Shown here: piece by piece, positions 45,576 through 57,040 of the stretch
Numbering within the stretch: position 1 is the stretch's first letter
Layout of the letters: every line of letters starts with the position of its first letter
Source: Liriodendron chinense
Taxonomy: Eukaryota > Streptophyta > Magnoliopsida > Magnoliales > Magnoliaceae
Length of the DNA stretch: 64,000 nucleotides
Assembly: GCA_003013855.2 (NCBI GenBank)
Contig: ML058342.1
Coordinates: forward strand, 2,293,120-2,357,119
Direction: 5' to 3'
Program-made: the position numbers and the translations under genes
Notes under the pieces: model-generated
Database searches by the model: none
Seen by the model: only the letters and a program-made list of their open reading frames with translations
Told to the model about the DNA's origin: nothing

Positions 45576-46690
45576 TGAGAATTAACAAAATTTTATTGAG
45601 AAAACCCAACTAAGCAAAACTAAGATGGGAGATTACGACCCTAACAAAGGCAAGACATTACAACCATTCACACCTTATATGTCGAAAAACTAAAGAGCTT
45701 CCTAGACAGTAGCCTTTCTAACAACCCCATCCATGGAGTTGCCCCTAATATCAAAGCACTGGCTATTCCACTCTCCCTAGATGGCCTGAAGAACCGCCAT
45801 CAAGACCATTTTCCAAATCGCCTTTCCTTCCTTTCCGAGGCCCCCATGCCATGCAACAATGAATGCCTCAAAAGATCCTGGCACAACCTAAAGCATATGG
45901 AGAAGAGAGAAGAAGCTTTCTGAAACCTTCCTAGCAAAGTAACAATGAACGAAGAGATGATTGACCAACTCGGCATCACACATGCACATGACACATATGT
46001 TGGGGATGATCATAGCTCCTCTAATGAGACTGTCGACAGTAAGCACCTTCTTCCTATCAACCAACCAAACAAATGCATCCACCTTAGGAGGAGCGTTGTA
46101 GTGCCAAAAGAAGTAATTACAACTTAAAGCACTCCAGCTATGTTTCCTGACCATCTTGTAGAAGGAACGCACTAAAAACTTGCTTGACCTATGAACATTT
46201 CAAATAAGAGCATCACCTTTCCCCACCGTAGGCTTTGTGCTTTTCAGTCTATCGAGAAGGCTTAAGAAGTCTTCCACTTCGTCGTCCCTAAGAGCTCTAA
46301 GACAAGGAGGAGATCACACCACCACTCCGCCTATCAAGGAGAAACCGATCCACTGTCAAGTTCCTCTTCAAGGTGAGATAGGCTAGCACTAGGAACTCCT
46401 CGTGAAGAGGTCTCCCACTACATTGAGAATCCTCTAGAACCGAATGAGTCTCACGTTTCCAACTGAGAAGGAAATTTCTTCCATGAATTTAGGGGCCACT
46501 GAATAAATAGCTTTCCACCGGCCTGGATCCTTATACCGAGATGATTTTGTAGTCCACCATCCCTTATCTTGAGTGCCATGGTTACTGACGCTAACTTCCC
46601 TCCACAACAAGTACTTTGTTGAAGCGACGGCTAATTGTTTCACCTGAATGGTTGAAATGGTGCTGCAAAACACAATTCTTCACGTGATGG
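45576..46690 (-). mobile_element. Degenerate LINE fragment (RT thumb and zf-RVT)
   Basis: The minus strand 46172-45888 encodes APPKVDAFVWLV, VLTVDSLI and CVMCMCDAELVNHLFVHC, the zf-RVT zinc-binding segment of plant LINEs. 46673-46434 keeps the QDKGWWTTKSSRYKD and FMEEISF segments that precede it. In between are frameshifts and stops. The 3' end near 45576-45605 has TCAATAAAATTTTGTTAA and an A-run, as in the other LINE copies. Truncated at the 5' end; no convincing target duplication. Confidence 0.75.
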
Positions 46691-47476
46691 CTAATTATAC
46701 ATAAACAAATCACTAATTTTTCTAGAGACACCCCAAACTTGCCTCTTGGGTTAGACTTCTCTTCAAAAATCTCTCGCAGGTGAAAGAAAGTTTCTTTGTG
46801 CGTACGAACGTAATTGTAGCATGTTCACCCCGGACCATTAATAATTGCATCCATGGACTACCTGCCTGTTTAATTTCGCTGATGTTGTTGTGATTCCTCA
46901 ACCAAATAGTTATCCTTATACTAAAAGAAATCATTGTTGAACTAGCTGTGACTGCTGTGGATAAAATATTAAATTCCATATTTGACTCCGCAGTCCTCAT
47001 TTGAAATGTTGGATACTTTCGAAACAGAGTAGTCCATGCCAGAAATAGTACTGTTCAACATGTTAACTAGATGTTGGAAGAGTGAAATTAAATGAATGCT
47101 TAAAAATCAAAATATACGTGTAAGTATACAATGGTCATATTTCCATATTATATGATAGGGGGCATTTATTGGATGGTTAAATATAAAAAATATCTAATGG
47201 TTAGATTTGCAATGGTCAAATTTCCATATTATATGATAGGGGGGAATACATAGACTTGATTGAAATCATTCTTTTGACAATTCCAACAGTAGTTGGGCCG
47301 ATAGTCCAAAAATTAAACTTTTTGGATGGAGGCATGCTAGAACCATTCATTTTCATTTTGTAGGCTTATTCTAAGTACACCCCCCCCCCCCCCCCCCCCC
47401 CCCAACAAAAAAAAAAAGAGCACTTTGGGTGAGTAGTGAGCTCAACTTCCATCGTTTAGTGTGCCAAAGTCTTCCA
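46691..47476. other. Intergenic with MITE fragments and a 24-base C run
   Basis: 47110-47245 holds a repeated phrase (atttattggatggttaaata; atttccatattatatgatag occurs twice about 80 bp apart), related to the MITE at 17445. A C homopolymer spans 47380-47403 and is followed by an A run. Confidence 0.5.
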
Positions 47477-48736
47477 GGGCGTATTTGGTTTTCTAATTTC
47501 CTGTGTAATGTAAAGTAAATGAGCCATCATTATTATTCATGGTGTTTGTTTGAACAAGAATTACTGCTTATAAATCGAGAGTCAAATACACCTATAAAGG
47601 GAACAGGTAAAGGAAATTGTAATCATTACATTTTTACATTATAAAATTAGCATTTTTATAGTGATGTCAGACTTGAAAATAAATGCGACCAAATCGGAGA
47701 TGCTTGGAGTGCATGTCGATCAAGATGATCTCTCTTAGATGGTCAATGCCTTTGAGTGTCAGGTCGGCTCTTTCCCATCTACATACCTTGGATTGCCCCT
47801 TTGCTTGGGGAAACCGGCCAAACATCTTTGGGACAAGGTTATCGAAAGGATTGAAGGGAAGCTCTTTACCTAGAAACGTAGATACATGTCCTTGGGGGCC
47901 CGTCTTGCGTTAATCAAGTCCGCATTTTCTAAAATGCCGATATACTTCATGTCTTTATTCAAGTGCCTTAAATTAGTGTTGGACAAACTCGAAAAGTTGA
48001 GGAGATATTTTTTGTGGAATGGAAGTAATGCAGAAGGCAAAATCCATCTTCTCAAATGGGATGAGGTGTGTAAGAAGAGGGGGGGTTGGCGTTTCAGCGT
48101 AGAAGAAGGGAATTTGTGGTGAAGATTGATAGCTGCTAAGTATGGTGTTCAAGAGGGTGACTGGTTCGTTAAAACCTCACCCACTTACAGAGCCTCGGGT
48201 GCTTGAAAAGCTATTATGGCCACGCAACACATTGTGAGACAGCATTTCGTTCGCAGTAGGGATGGGAACTCAGGTCAGATTCTGGGTGGATAAATGCTGC
48301 GACCCTCATACTCTTTAGGGATTGTTCCCTAGAGTTGATAGATTAGCCTTGGATAGGTTTGTTCGGGTGGCGGGTTGTTACTCAACAGATGGGGATAAGG
48401 TTGTTTGGTCGCCACCTTGCCATATGAATTTGAAGGATGACAAGTGCACAAAACTGGTATCTCTGTTGGAGCTTCTTAATTCAGTTACCCCAGATACTAC
48501 GCAGGAAGATAGTATAATTTGGGTGGGTAACAGAACTGGAAAATTCTTGGTCAAAGCCCTCTTCGATATGATCTTTAACAGGCCTCCTAGCACGGGCCCG
48601 AACCACCCTTTCCAACATTGGTTCTATGGGGCTCCCCCACGGTTGTGGCTTTTGTCTGGTTGGTTGGAAGGAAGAGAATCTTAACTGTTGACAACCTTCA
48701 AAGAAGAGCGCTTATTTTGCCAAATATTTACCTTAT

Positions 48737-49142
48737 TGAAGCAGGACGACTAACCACTTACTCTAAAAGCTTGAACTGATAGAGCGTGGCGAAATGGTTC
48801 GCCCACCTCGTGTGTGTCCCTGCTTCACACAGGCTACCCTACTCGAGCCCAGTGTGAAAATGGCCTTGCATTAATCACTCCCGGTGAGTACGTAGGACGA
48901 TTAACCACTTGATTTAAAAGCTCGAACTGATAGAGCGTGGCGAATCAATTCCTTCATCTTATAGCACAGGCTCTTGCTTCACATAGGCTAGGCCCTCGCC
49001 CAAACCCTCCTTCGTGGGCCCCACTTTGCATGGGTTCGCATTACACTAGCCACCTGCCTCACATAGGCCGCCCACCTTGAGTGTGTTCCCGCTTTACACA
49101 GGCTACCCCACTCTAGCCCGGTATGAAAATGCCCCTGCATTA
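48737..49142. mobile_element. 406-bp TRIM-like direct-repeat insertion in LINE
   Basis: Perfect 5-bp duplication cttat (48732-48736, 49143-49147) brackets a non-coding insert beginning TG. Inside, two block types are repeated: ggacga(c/t)taaccactt...gaactgatagagcgtggcg at about 48745 and 48897, and gcccacct..gtgtg..cttcacacaggctacccact-like text at about 48801 and 49069 ending gaaaatg...gcatta. Direct repeats plus a 5-bp duplication suggest a terminal-repeat retrotransposon in miniature. Removing it restores the LINE frame exactly (NIYL into MCMG). Confidence 0.65.
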
Positions 49143-49469
49143 CTTATGTGCATGGGCAATGAGGAATCCTTCGATCATCTTTTCGTCCACTGCCCTTTTA
49201 ATCACAAAGATTTGGGGTCACTTTCTTGCAGATTTGTGATTCAGTGGGTTATACCGAAGTCGGTGGAGGAGCTTTTATGGGTTTGGCAAGGGGTGGAGGA
49301 GGGAAGAATCAGAAAGTTTATTGATGGCTCCTAATCATGGCAATCTTATGGGTTATTTGGGGTTCAAGCAATGGTCGTTGTTTTCAAAACATTACAGAAA
49401 GGGAGAGTGACGTCATCTTAAAGGTTAATCGGCTTGTATTCGAGTGGGCGGTTAACACCAAGGCAGCCT

Positions 49470-50887
49470 TGTAACGCCCCCAAAATTCGACACTCGAGTA
49501 TATAAACTCAAATCCCGAAATCAAGGGTGTTATATAAATAATGAAGGAATCATTCACAATCACAACTAATATTTTTCTCTTCCATTCACATGGTACCAAA
49601 TATATAGAATAAAAATAAACTAAACTTTGAAAATTATAACTATAAATCAATGGGTTCACTAAATTGTTCCAAACTGTCTAAACTAATGGCCATCTAATGG
49701 GCCTTATTACATCAATACTTTCAGACAAAAATCAAAATAAATCAATTCTCAAAATCTTCTAGAGTATTTCCTTATCTGGAATCGCTTTCTCAAAGTCTTT
49801 TAAATCATCGCCTGTCACGACGGTTAATCGCATAATACTGCGTCAGCTATAAAAGCCGGTGAGTAATCTCGTACAGTTTAACACAAGGTAATTCAATATA
49901 GAAAATCTCGTAACCATTAAAATACAAACCATTACAAATCCAATGATAATTTCATCAAGCCAAAATCCCTTAAACATGCACGTGATGCATGATATGCAAG
50001 TATAACTCAACAATCTCAGTACTGTTATCAGTCGAACATCCAGTTGGTTAACACTATCATACTGGAACATCGGTCCCTAGCGGCATAGCCAACTCGGATC
50101 ACGAACTGTTCCAGTTGGTTAACACTATCATACTGGCCTGCGTAGCTGGTCTGTTGCACACACTTGGGTGCTCACCCAACCGGCCTCGATCAACGGAGCC
50201 TCCACCTGGCCTGCGTAGCTGGTCTGTTGCACACACTTGGGTGCTCACCCAACCGGCCTCGATCAATGGAGCAACGGTTTATTGCAACCCTCACGTGTGC
50301 TCAACCCAAATCATCTCAAGTGATCAACCACGTACTAGAGTACCCAACCTCATGGAATGCATGGTTTATGTCATTCTCTTCTCCAAATAATTCAAATAAT
50401 TCATACATCTTTCTAACCTTTTCCAAGGTACCAAAATACAACCATGAAATCATGTAAGCACGTGATTTATCAAAATCATTGTAAAATCAATCCTTCCTCA
50501 GACTCACGAAATCATATAAATTTTCAGTTATGTAAAATACAAAATCTGAATTTCATAAATCAAAATTGAGAATCCAACGATTCAACTTCAAAACTGAGTA
50601 ATCAAAACGTAAATAGAAATCAATTTCCCACTTGATCATAAATTTAAATTCACTTGATACCTTTTCTTCTTCTTTTTTTTTTCTTCTTTCCTTCTTCTTT
50701 CTTTCTTTCCTTTTCTTCTTCTTTCTTTCTTTCCTTCTTTTTCTTTCTTTTCCTTTTCTTTCTCTTTCTTCTTCTTCTCCTTACTCTTCTGGAATGTTGC
50801 CCCAGCAACAAGGGCAGCAGCAGCAACGTGAATCCCCCCCCCCCGAAACCTCTCTCTCTCTCTACAAAACCTCTCTCTCTACTCGCA

Positions 50888-50923
<36 letters not shown>

Positions 50924-52125
50924 CTGCTCGATTTGATGAAGGGGCAGGGAGCAGTCAGGGGGTTTTATAGCTTCTTGAAGTCGGTGAATAGGTCGGTGAA
51001 TAGCTTCTTGAAGTCGGTGAATAGGACGCGGAGAAGGGATGGTCTCGGTTTGATGTGGCTTGCGTCTTATGCAAGGAAAGATGATGCCGTTTCCAACAGC
51101 TGCGAAAGACTTGCATGGATTCTTAGTTAGAGTCGGAAATCCACATGGTGTGGAATGGACGGCCTGGATCAACGTCATACAACATAGAAATCGGAGGTTT
51201 AGACGGCTGGTGTTCGCGGAAATCCTATCGACGCTATTTGAGTTAGGAATGGAAACATCTTATTTCCGATAACTCTTGGACAATATGATCTGTTGGAGAC
51301 CTAGGTGGGGTCCACACGAATGCCCGGAAGAAGTCTGGTCCGTCCATGCACGTCAGATCCACCGATCTTGGGATCTTTATTATTGGGCGGTGATTTGCAG
51401 AATCTCCGTCACTCGGCTGATGGAAGATAAATTTGAGAGGAGTGTCAGCATTGGGGAGATAAAATCGATGGACGGCTTGGATTTTTCACTGGGGTCCACC
51501 TGATGGACGACGCGGGAGGTCCGGACGGATAGCGCTGCACGCTGTTGCAGCGAGCGGAGAAGAAGACGTTCCATCTTCTGTTAGCGCACGGTCAACGCGC
51601 GTTGACCAGCCTAACTTCGTGTGCACGTAGTGCACGTGGGTCCCACCGTGATGTATGTAAGAAATCTACTCCGACCATCAGGTAGGCCACAGAGTTTTAG
51701 GGCATGACACCAAAAATGAGGCAGATCCGAGGTTAGATCGCCCACTTATGGCCCGATTTCTGATTAGGGTACTTGTAGGATGATCAGAGGGTTGAAATTT
51801 GACGTGTATGGTTAAAATATGCGCCTAAACTATTATATGAAGTTTTGCATGAAACAGATCGTGAGAAACTGGTACACTTAAAATCGTCAGTCTAACTTAA
51901 GTTTAACTAATGGTATTTTCGTAATTATTGTGAATTTGTGAGTTTTGTGAAATCCAACACTTCTACGCTATTCTAGGGTTCATTTTGAGCAACTTTAATA
52001 AAGGGATCTTATACTAATTCCTTACAGATTATTTATTATTAATTTATCAATATAATAAATCATATAATTTACTAAATAATTAATTAAATTATTATTTTAA
52101 TTATTTCGAAACCTGGGTCATTACA
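49470..52125 (-). mobile_element. Solo LTR (TGTAACGCCCC family) in LINE
   Basis: The 2656-bp unit starts TGTAACGCCCC and ends GGGTCATTACA (reverse complement TGTAATGACCC), with a perfect 5-bp duplication agcct at 49465-49469 and 52126-52130. No gag/pol. Its promoter reads on the minus strand: CTATAAAACC (about 50970-50961) is followed about 40 bp later by a GA tract (CT run 50889-50921 on plus). This is the same arrangement as in 37304-40459. It represents LTR-LTR recombination of a long Ty3-type element that inserted into the LINE's 3' region. Confidence 0.8.
50135..50275. repeat. 73-bp tandem duplication in solo LTR
   Basis: A unit starting ggcctgcgtagctggtctgt occurs at 50135-50207 and again from 50208 to about 50275, almost identical. 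A further phrase ccagttggttaacactatca is duplicated at 50040 and 50111. Recent internal expansion. Confidence 0.85.
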
Positions 52126-52375
52126 AGCCTCGGCTGCTTTGTCTTTTTAGTGTTTGGTGTTCTAGGGCCTGTGTTCTTTCCCCGCTTCAGTGGTTTTTAA
52201 TAAATTTGCGTTACCTTTTATTTTTTTTATAGTGATGTTTAGGTAAAATAATCAATGCTAGCAAAGTCATAATTGCAGTCAAATGTAGGTGATGCCATCA
52301 CACAATTATGGGAGTAAGTAATCACTACTTATTTCCAGCAATTTACTGTTATAATTGGAAAAACAAACACGCCCC

Positions 52376-52654
52376 TAACGACATTTTAGAAATTGCAAAT
52401 GTAGAACTGTCAAAATTATGGTAGAACTAGTTAGATGTATCATGAACTAGAAATTAAGCTTATTTGATTATCTATCTAGCTGATTCGTGGACATTTATTG
52501 GATGGTTAAAAATGAAAAAATCCAACAATCCTAGTCCCACAATACAAGCGTCCACGATCAAGCAACAATGGGGGCACAAATCTAGTCAATTTTATTTGAG
52601 TTAATATATGCCATGTGTCCAATTTCTGAGTGCTTGTATGTCAAGCATCATGGA
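52376..52654. other. MITE fragment related to 17445-17897
   Basis: 52490-52570 carries gattcgtggacatttattgg and following text shared with the 17445 element's interior, and 52600-52650 resembles the same family's right half (ttgagttaatatatgcc, also near 56530). Termini not found. Confidence 0.5.
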
Positions 52655-53140
52655 ATTCCAAGGATGAGGTGGGCCACAAGACAAGTAAAGGTTGGGATGG
52701 GGACAACCACCATTAAAAATTCTGCTTATTTGTGGGCCCACCGTGGACCGCATATGGCATCCAATCCAGTTAGATTATGGGTATGAGTATGGCTAGGCTG
52801 ATTGGACTCTAAAAAAAGGCCATTCCAAGGATTAGGCGGGCCACACAAGAAGCAATGGTTGGGATGGGCTCACTATTAAAAAATATGATTATTTGTGGAC
52901 CTGCTATGAACTGTGTATGTCATCTAATCCAGTTAGGTGGTTCAATTGACCAGGATGATCGGGGATGTGGAAAATTAGGCCATTCTAATAGTCAGTATGC
53001 CATACCACAAGGAACAATAATGATGGGTGCACCCATCATTAAAATTGTCTAGATTATTGGTGTCGCCCACTTGATTTTGTGATCAACCTGATTTTTTAGT
53101 CCTTAGGATGGAAAATGGAGCCTAATAATAAACGGATTGG
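52655..53140. repeat. ~163-bp tandem repeat, three copies
   Basis: Anchors attccaaggat (52655), attccaaggat (52822) and attctaatagt (52982) start units containing gggccacacaag, ggttgggatgg, accattaaaaat, tatttgtggacc and atccagttag. Periods are 167 and 160 bp. Confidence 0.75.
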
Positions 53141-53376
53141 AAGGTCTGCACAAATCATGATGGACCCCGCAAATAGTGCATGTGCACCATTTTTTTTTTT
53201 TACACTAGCAAAGGGCACTGTACCCTTTCCTCTTCCCTTCTAATCAGAAAAGGGGGTGAACTCTTTTCCAACGCCGCTCCAAGCAACGAAAAAAAAATAG
53301 TGATATGTGGGTATGGTGGTCGTTGGTTATTGGCAAAGGCCTTTCTGGTCAAAGAGAGGAGATGCACATCTCTTTA

Positions 53377-53656
53377 GGGTCTGTTTGTTTCACCAATTAC
53401 ATTAGTAAACAAAATGGGTAATGATTACAAATTACTCGTCTGGTGACATTAGTTGCATTTGACTGTAATGATGACTTTGCTTATATGTTTGTTTTATCTA
53501 GGTAATGATTACAAATTCTTTTACCTATCTCCTAGTACATTTGCATTTGACCCTTGATTTATGTGCCGTAATACTTGTTTAAACAAACACTGTGAAATAG
53601 TAATGATGACTTATTTACATTATTTTACCATGAAAACCAGTGAAACAAACAGACCC
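53377..53656. mobile_element. Tourist-type (PIF/Harbinger) MITE, intact ends
   Basis: Perfect 17-bp inverted repeats GGGTCTGTTTGTTTCAC (53377-53393 and the reverse complement at 53640-53656) with a perfect TTA target duplication (53374-53376, 53657-53659). 280 bp, no coding capacity. Further inward, taatgattacaaat occurs twice. One of the best preserved elements in the window. Confidence 0.9.
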
Positions 53657-53833
53657 TTAAATAGAGATTTGAAAATTTCAATCGTTGGGCTGTGACGATA
53701 TTACATGCGAAACACAACCCTTTGCCAGGTTTCAACATTGTCCTCTTTCCTATGAAGTCTTTAAAGCGCGTAAGGAGATTACAGGTGATTTCAGGCGTCC
53801 AAACACCCCTTGTAAACAGATTACCTGTAAGCT

Positions 53834-54244
53834 AAGGTATTTCGTAATGGAAACAGTGGCTGTAACGGCCACCACTGTTACCGTTACGATATGGGCCATA
53901 ATGGCTATTACGACCTTTTTTTCTTTTTTGAAGAAAATCTGCAAAGAGACTAGAGGTGATTACATGCATTCAAATTGCCTCGCGTAAACAGATTACCTCT
54001 AAACCAAGGTATTCTGTAACGACCACCACCATACCCTTACGACACGGCCGTTACGACCCTTTTTTGATGAAAATCTGTATGAGCCCTGTGACGGACTGTT
54101 ACGGGTTTTTTCTGTTATGGCTGTTGCAACACTGTAATGCGTAATGGTTGCCACTGTTACCATCACATAATGGCCGTTACGACTCCGTAATACGTAACGG
54201 TTACCACCGCTACTGTTACGTAACGACCATTACGACATACCATG
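53834..54244. mobile_element. GTAACGG-type Mutator-like MITE
   Basis: Ends AAGGTATTTCGTAATGG and (reverse complement) CATGGTATGTCGTAATGG are inverted repeats. Flanks ctgtaagct (53825-53833) and ctgtaaacc (54245-54253) form a 9-bp duplication, 7/9 identical. The arms are packed with gtaacggccgttacg-type words. Inside, near 53950-54020, a second copy of flank plus terminus (gtaaacagattacctctaa then aaggtattctgtaacg) shows that the flank and left end were duplicated. Confidence 0.7.
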
Positions 54245-54479
54245 CTGTAAACCCTTTACAACTAAAGGGCTTTACAGGCATCCAAATTACCCTTAAGGAT
54301 TGCATTTTTGCTGCATGCAGTAAGAGTTTGGGTGGGTTTGCATTCTAATCCCAAGCAATGTAGGAAGAAACCGGGTGGCTAAATTCAAAGCCCGCTGCAA
54401 CAATATGCTTCCCCTCATGAATAATTGGGCAGGCTTTTGGGAGTAAATATATAAGTAGTGATCAGATTGCTGTGAGGGT
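54245..54479. other. MITE remnant and unassigned DNA
   Basis: 54250-54300 (ctttacaactaaagggcttt, ggcatccaaatta) looks like the right end of the GGGNCGTTTGGATGC-type small MITE also seen at 41310. The rest is unassigned. Confidence 0.4.
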
Positions 54480-54987
54480 TAGAGAAAACATCATTGCATG
54501 GTTTCTTGTTTTGGACTTCATGTTCCCAACTTCCCATAATTCGCCATGAAGGGGTTGGCTTGGAGTCATTCAAGGTAAGGCACTAGACTGAGAATTTTTA
54601 CATTTGGAATAGGCCATCACATGGTCGTGGATGCTTAATTTTGATGGAAGCTTAAAATGCAATGTATGGATGCCCGGGATAGGAGGAACTATTATAGATG
54701 ATTACTTCATTATTTGTAGAGCTTATGCTGGTCCTATTGGTATATAACTGATTCTAGCTGGTCCTGTTGGTATAACTGATGCTAGTGAGGCATAAGGCCA
54801 TTTGGCAAGGAATGAGGGAGCTAAGGCGCCTTCATGCTCCACTAGCAATTATTGAAGTAGACTCAGCTAATGTGATGAGGTGTGTGAGTTTTGATGAGGC
54901 CTACCCTTGGCAATTCTAACGTTAGGTGGTGGAAGTTGGAGAGATAAGGGAACCATCTCGGTACCCTTGTCTTAGGTTTGTGCATCA
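54480..54987 (+). mobile_element. LINE RNase H relic, left half
   Basis: The plus strand encodes MLNFDGSLKCNVWMPGIGG near 54630-54690, then RAYAGPIG, a duplicated ILAGPVGITDASEA, IIEVDSANVMRCVSFDEAYPW near 54850-54910, and LRFVH near 54970-54985, the order of the LINE C-terminal RNase H domain. A short duplication (ctgattctagctggtcctgt...) repeats the AGP(I/V)G segment. The domain is cut at 54988 and resumes at 59845. Confidence 0.75.
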
Positions 54988-55430
54988 AGGTGTTCTGTAT
55001 CGGTAACGGTGGCCGTAACGGTCACCCTTGTTACCGATATGGAGTATCAGAGTAACAGCTGATACGCCCTCGTATCTGTTGATTTTTTTTTCGTTGAAAA
55101 ATTCTGGAAAAATATCCGGAAAATCCAGAAAAATGCAAATATTCCAAATATGCCTTTTTTTTTTTTGAACATGTCTATGGTGGTGTAACGGTCCAATCGT
55201 GGTGAGAATGTTGTATCTGGCCGTTTGATGGATTTGTGAACCTTGACAACCTGAGATTGACTGCAAACCTTTTATATTTAATTTTCTAACTATATAATAT
55301 CAATGATAAATTGATTAGAATAAATGCAATACTAAAACATGTCACAATTGCAGGTTTTACTATTATTTATAGTTTTGGTGACTGGTTTATTACATACCTC
55401 ACAACTCGTGTACATTTCATTTCAACATAG

Positions 55431-56157
55431 TGGCCGTTTGGGTAGGAGTAAATGGAGGTAGATGGGTGGAATTGGGAGTAAATGGAGGTAAGTGGTATTT
55501 GGATGGAAGTAAATGCACGTAAGTGAAATGAAATAGGAGTAAATGTGCATGTAAATGAAATCCTCTCTATGAGAGAGGATTTGGATGTAAATGGGGTGAA
55601 ATGCCTTTTTGAGCTCCCTTGGAGAGTCACACGTGTAAACAAAGGTGCCACTATGCACATTTCCGCCATTAATGTGTCACACTAATGATCCTCCCCAACA
55701 ATCCAAATATTGGTTACGTCACTAAACTTAAACTAAAAGAATGATCCAAACCATCCAAAGGATGGCCATCTAAATAGATAGTTAAAAAACGTTCGCAAGT
55801 TGCTTGTTTGTGATCCTTATGTTTGTGCCTACCCTAGGCTTGAAATATTCTCATTTTTTGCTGTTGTATTTATTTCAATGGGCTTATTACAATCATTCTA
55901 TTAAATATCACATACGTATGCTAAGTTAGGATATTAAAGTTGATTTGGAATACCACATATATTCCTGTGAATATATTGAAAAATTCAAATACATTCCAAT
56001 TCCTCCCATTTACTCCCATCCAAACAGAATGTTTTGATTTCAAGTGCATTTCATTTACTCCCATCCAAACACAACTATGTAAAGCCATTTACTCCCAATT
56101 CATTACCTCCAAACCCATTTTCCATTTACTTCATTTACAAGCTTCCAAACAATCTCA
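55431..56157. mobile_element. MITE with (C)CGTTTGG ends and GGAGTAAATG arms
   Basis: Left end TGGCCGTTTGGGTAGGAG, right end (reverse complement) TGAGATTGTTTGGAAGC; arms made of reiterated ggagtaaatgg (left) and ccatttactccc (right). No clean target duplication. Superfamily unclear (PIF/Harbinger or hAT). Confidence 0.65.
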
Positions 56158-56588
56158 TATAGAGTCTAGAGATTTTTGTGTCCTATTATGTAATTCACGT
56201 ACCTAACAATTTGATATCATTTTCCCCAACAGATCTTAAGAAAAAAATGATATTAAATTCGGATGAATAATGTTGACGATTTGATGCTGATTTGGCGGAG
56301 CACTCGATGCCTAAAGCAGCTTCAAATTCATGCAATTTATTGCCATTCATCCCACTAATATAATTGGCCCCAAATCAATGGATATTTATTTGATAATGAA
56401 GAATGAAAATTATTCAATGGTCTTATTTTAAAAAACAAGTGTATGTAAATCAACAATAAAAATTGTTCAAACAATTTGATTTTGGAACTGTGACTTAGCA
56501 ACAATGGTCTCATAATTTAATTGGTTAATTTTGAGTTAATATATGCCTCTTGTACAATTTTTTTTATGGCCCAGATCATGTGAGGGAG
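56158..56588. other. MITE fragments
   Basis: 56255-56355 shares ttcggatgaataatg and cattcatcccactaat with 9590-9635. 56380-56560 shares text with the 17445 family (atatttatttgataatg, ttgagttaatatatgcc). No complete element. Confidence 0.45.
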
Positions 56589-57040
56589 GGCAACAACTTA
56601 GTGGGTGAGGCCTTGAACGTGGGCCCACCTTATGTGTTGCATCTGTTTTGCTAGCCAATTTTAGGGCATGGTCTAAAAAATGAGGTGGATCCAAATCTCG
56701 GGTGGTCGTAGATCCAAACAATGGTGAATGGCTATTAAGAACTTTTTGTTGGCCACAAAAGTTTTGGATCAAGCTGATATTTGCATTTTCCCTTCATGCA
56801 TGTCTATGTGACCTAATCAACAGGTTGGATGACAAATAAACATTACAGTGGGGCCTGGGAGGTTTTTAATGGTGGGCGTTTAATGATCACTGTTTCCTTT
56901 GGTGTGGTCCCCTTGAGATTTGTATCTGCTTCATTTTTGGGCTCATGCCATAAGATGAGTTCACAAAATGGATGGACAACATAGATATGACACATGCATT
57001 GAGGTGAGCCCCACAGTCAGGGTACCACCCACATTGCTGG
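56589..57040. mobile_element. Foldback repeat, copy 4
   Basis: The same family as 40605-41016: gcaacaacttagtgggtgag at the left, inverted arms with aatggtgaatggctattaag and ggtttttaatggtgggcg, then ttgagatttgtatctgcttc and the complement of the first arm up to about 57040. Confidence 0.65.

Larger units (their letters stand above)
47668..52223 (+). mobile_element. LINE (RT to 3' end) interrupted by two LTR-type insertions
   Basis: Flanked by a perfect 15-bp target duplication tttttatagtgatgt (47653-47667 and 52224-52238). The plus strand encodes a 5'-truncated LINE RT: LKINATKSEMLGV near 47670, YLGLPLCLG near 47780, LALIKSAFSKMPIYFMSLFK near 47905-47965, LEKLRRYFLW, then the zf-RVT domain (GRKRILTV region, NIYL | MCMGNEESFDHLFVHCPF) split at 48737-49142, and the WxIWG...NGRCF segment near 49335-49385. 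It is split again at 49470-52125 and finishes with AATAAATTTGCGTTACC near 52200-52217. Several stops and frame changes. Frames resume correctly across both insertions. Confidence 0.85.
47477..52374. mobile_element. PIF/Harbinger-like MITE split by a LINE
   Basis: The left terminus GGGCGTATTTGGTTTTC at 47477 and, 4.9 kb away, the right terminus (reverse complement) GGGCGTGTTTGTTTTTCC ending at 52374 are a matching inverted pair. The outer flanks are cca and cta. Left MITE part 47477-47667 and right part 52224-52374 together make about 330 bp; the rest is a LINE insertion with its own duplication. The MITE is therefore older than the LINE. Confidence 0.65.

Noticed and set aside
50632..51130. 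Two overlapping plus-strand open frames of 112 and 158 codons
   Set aside because: They are built from CT-rich microsatellite (Ser/Leu/Phe runs) inside the minus-strand solo LTR.
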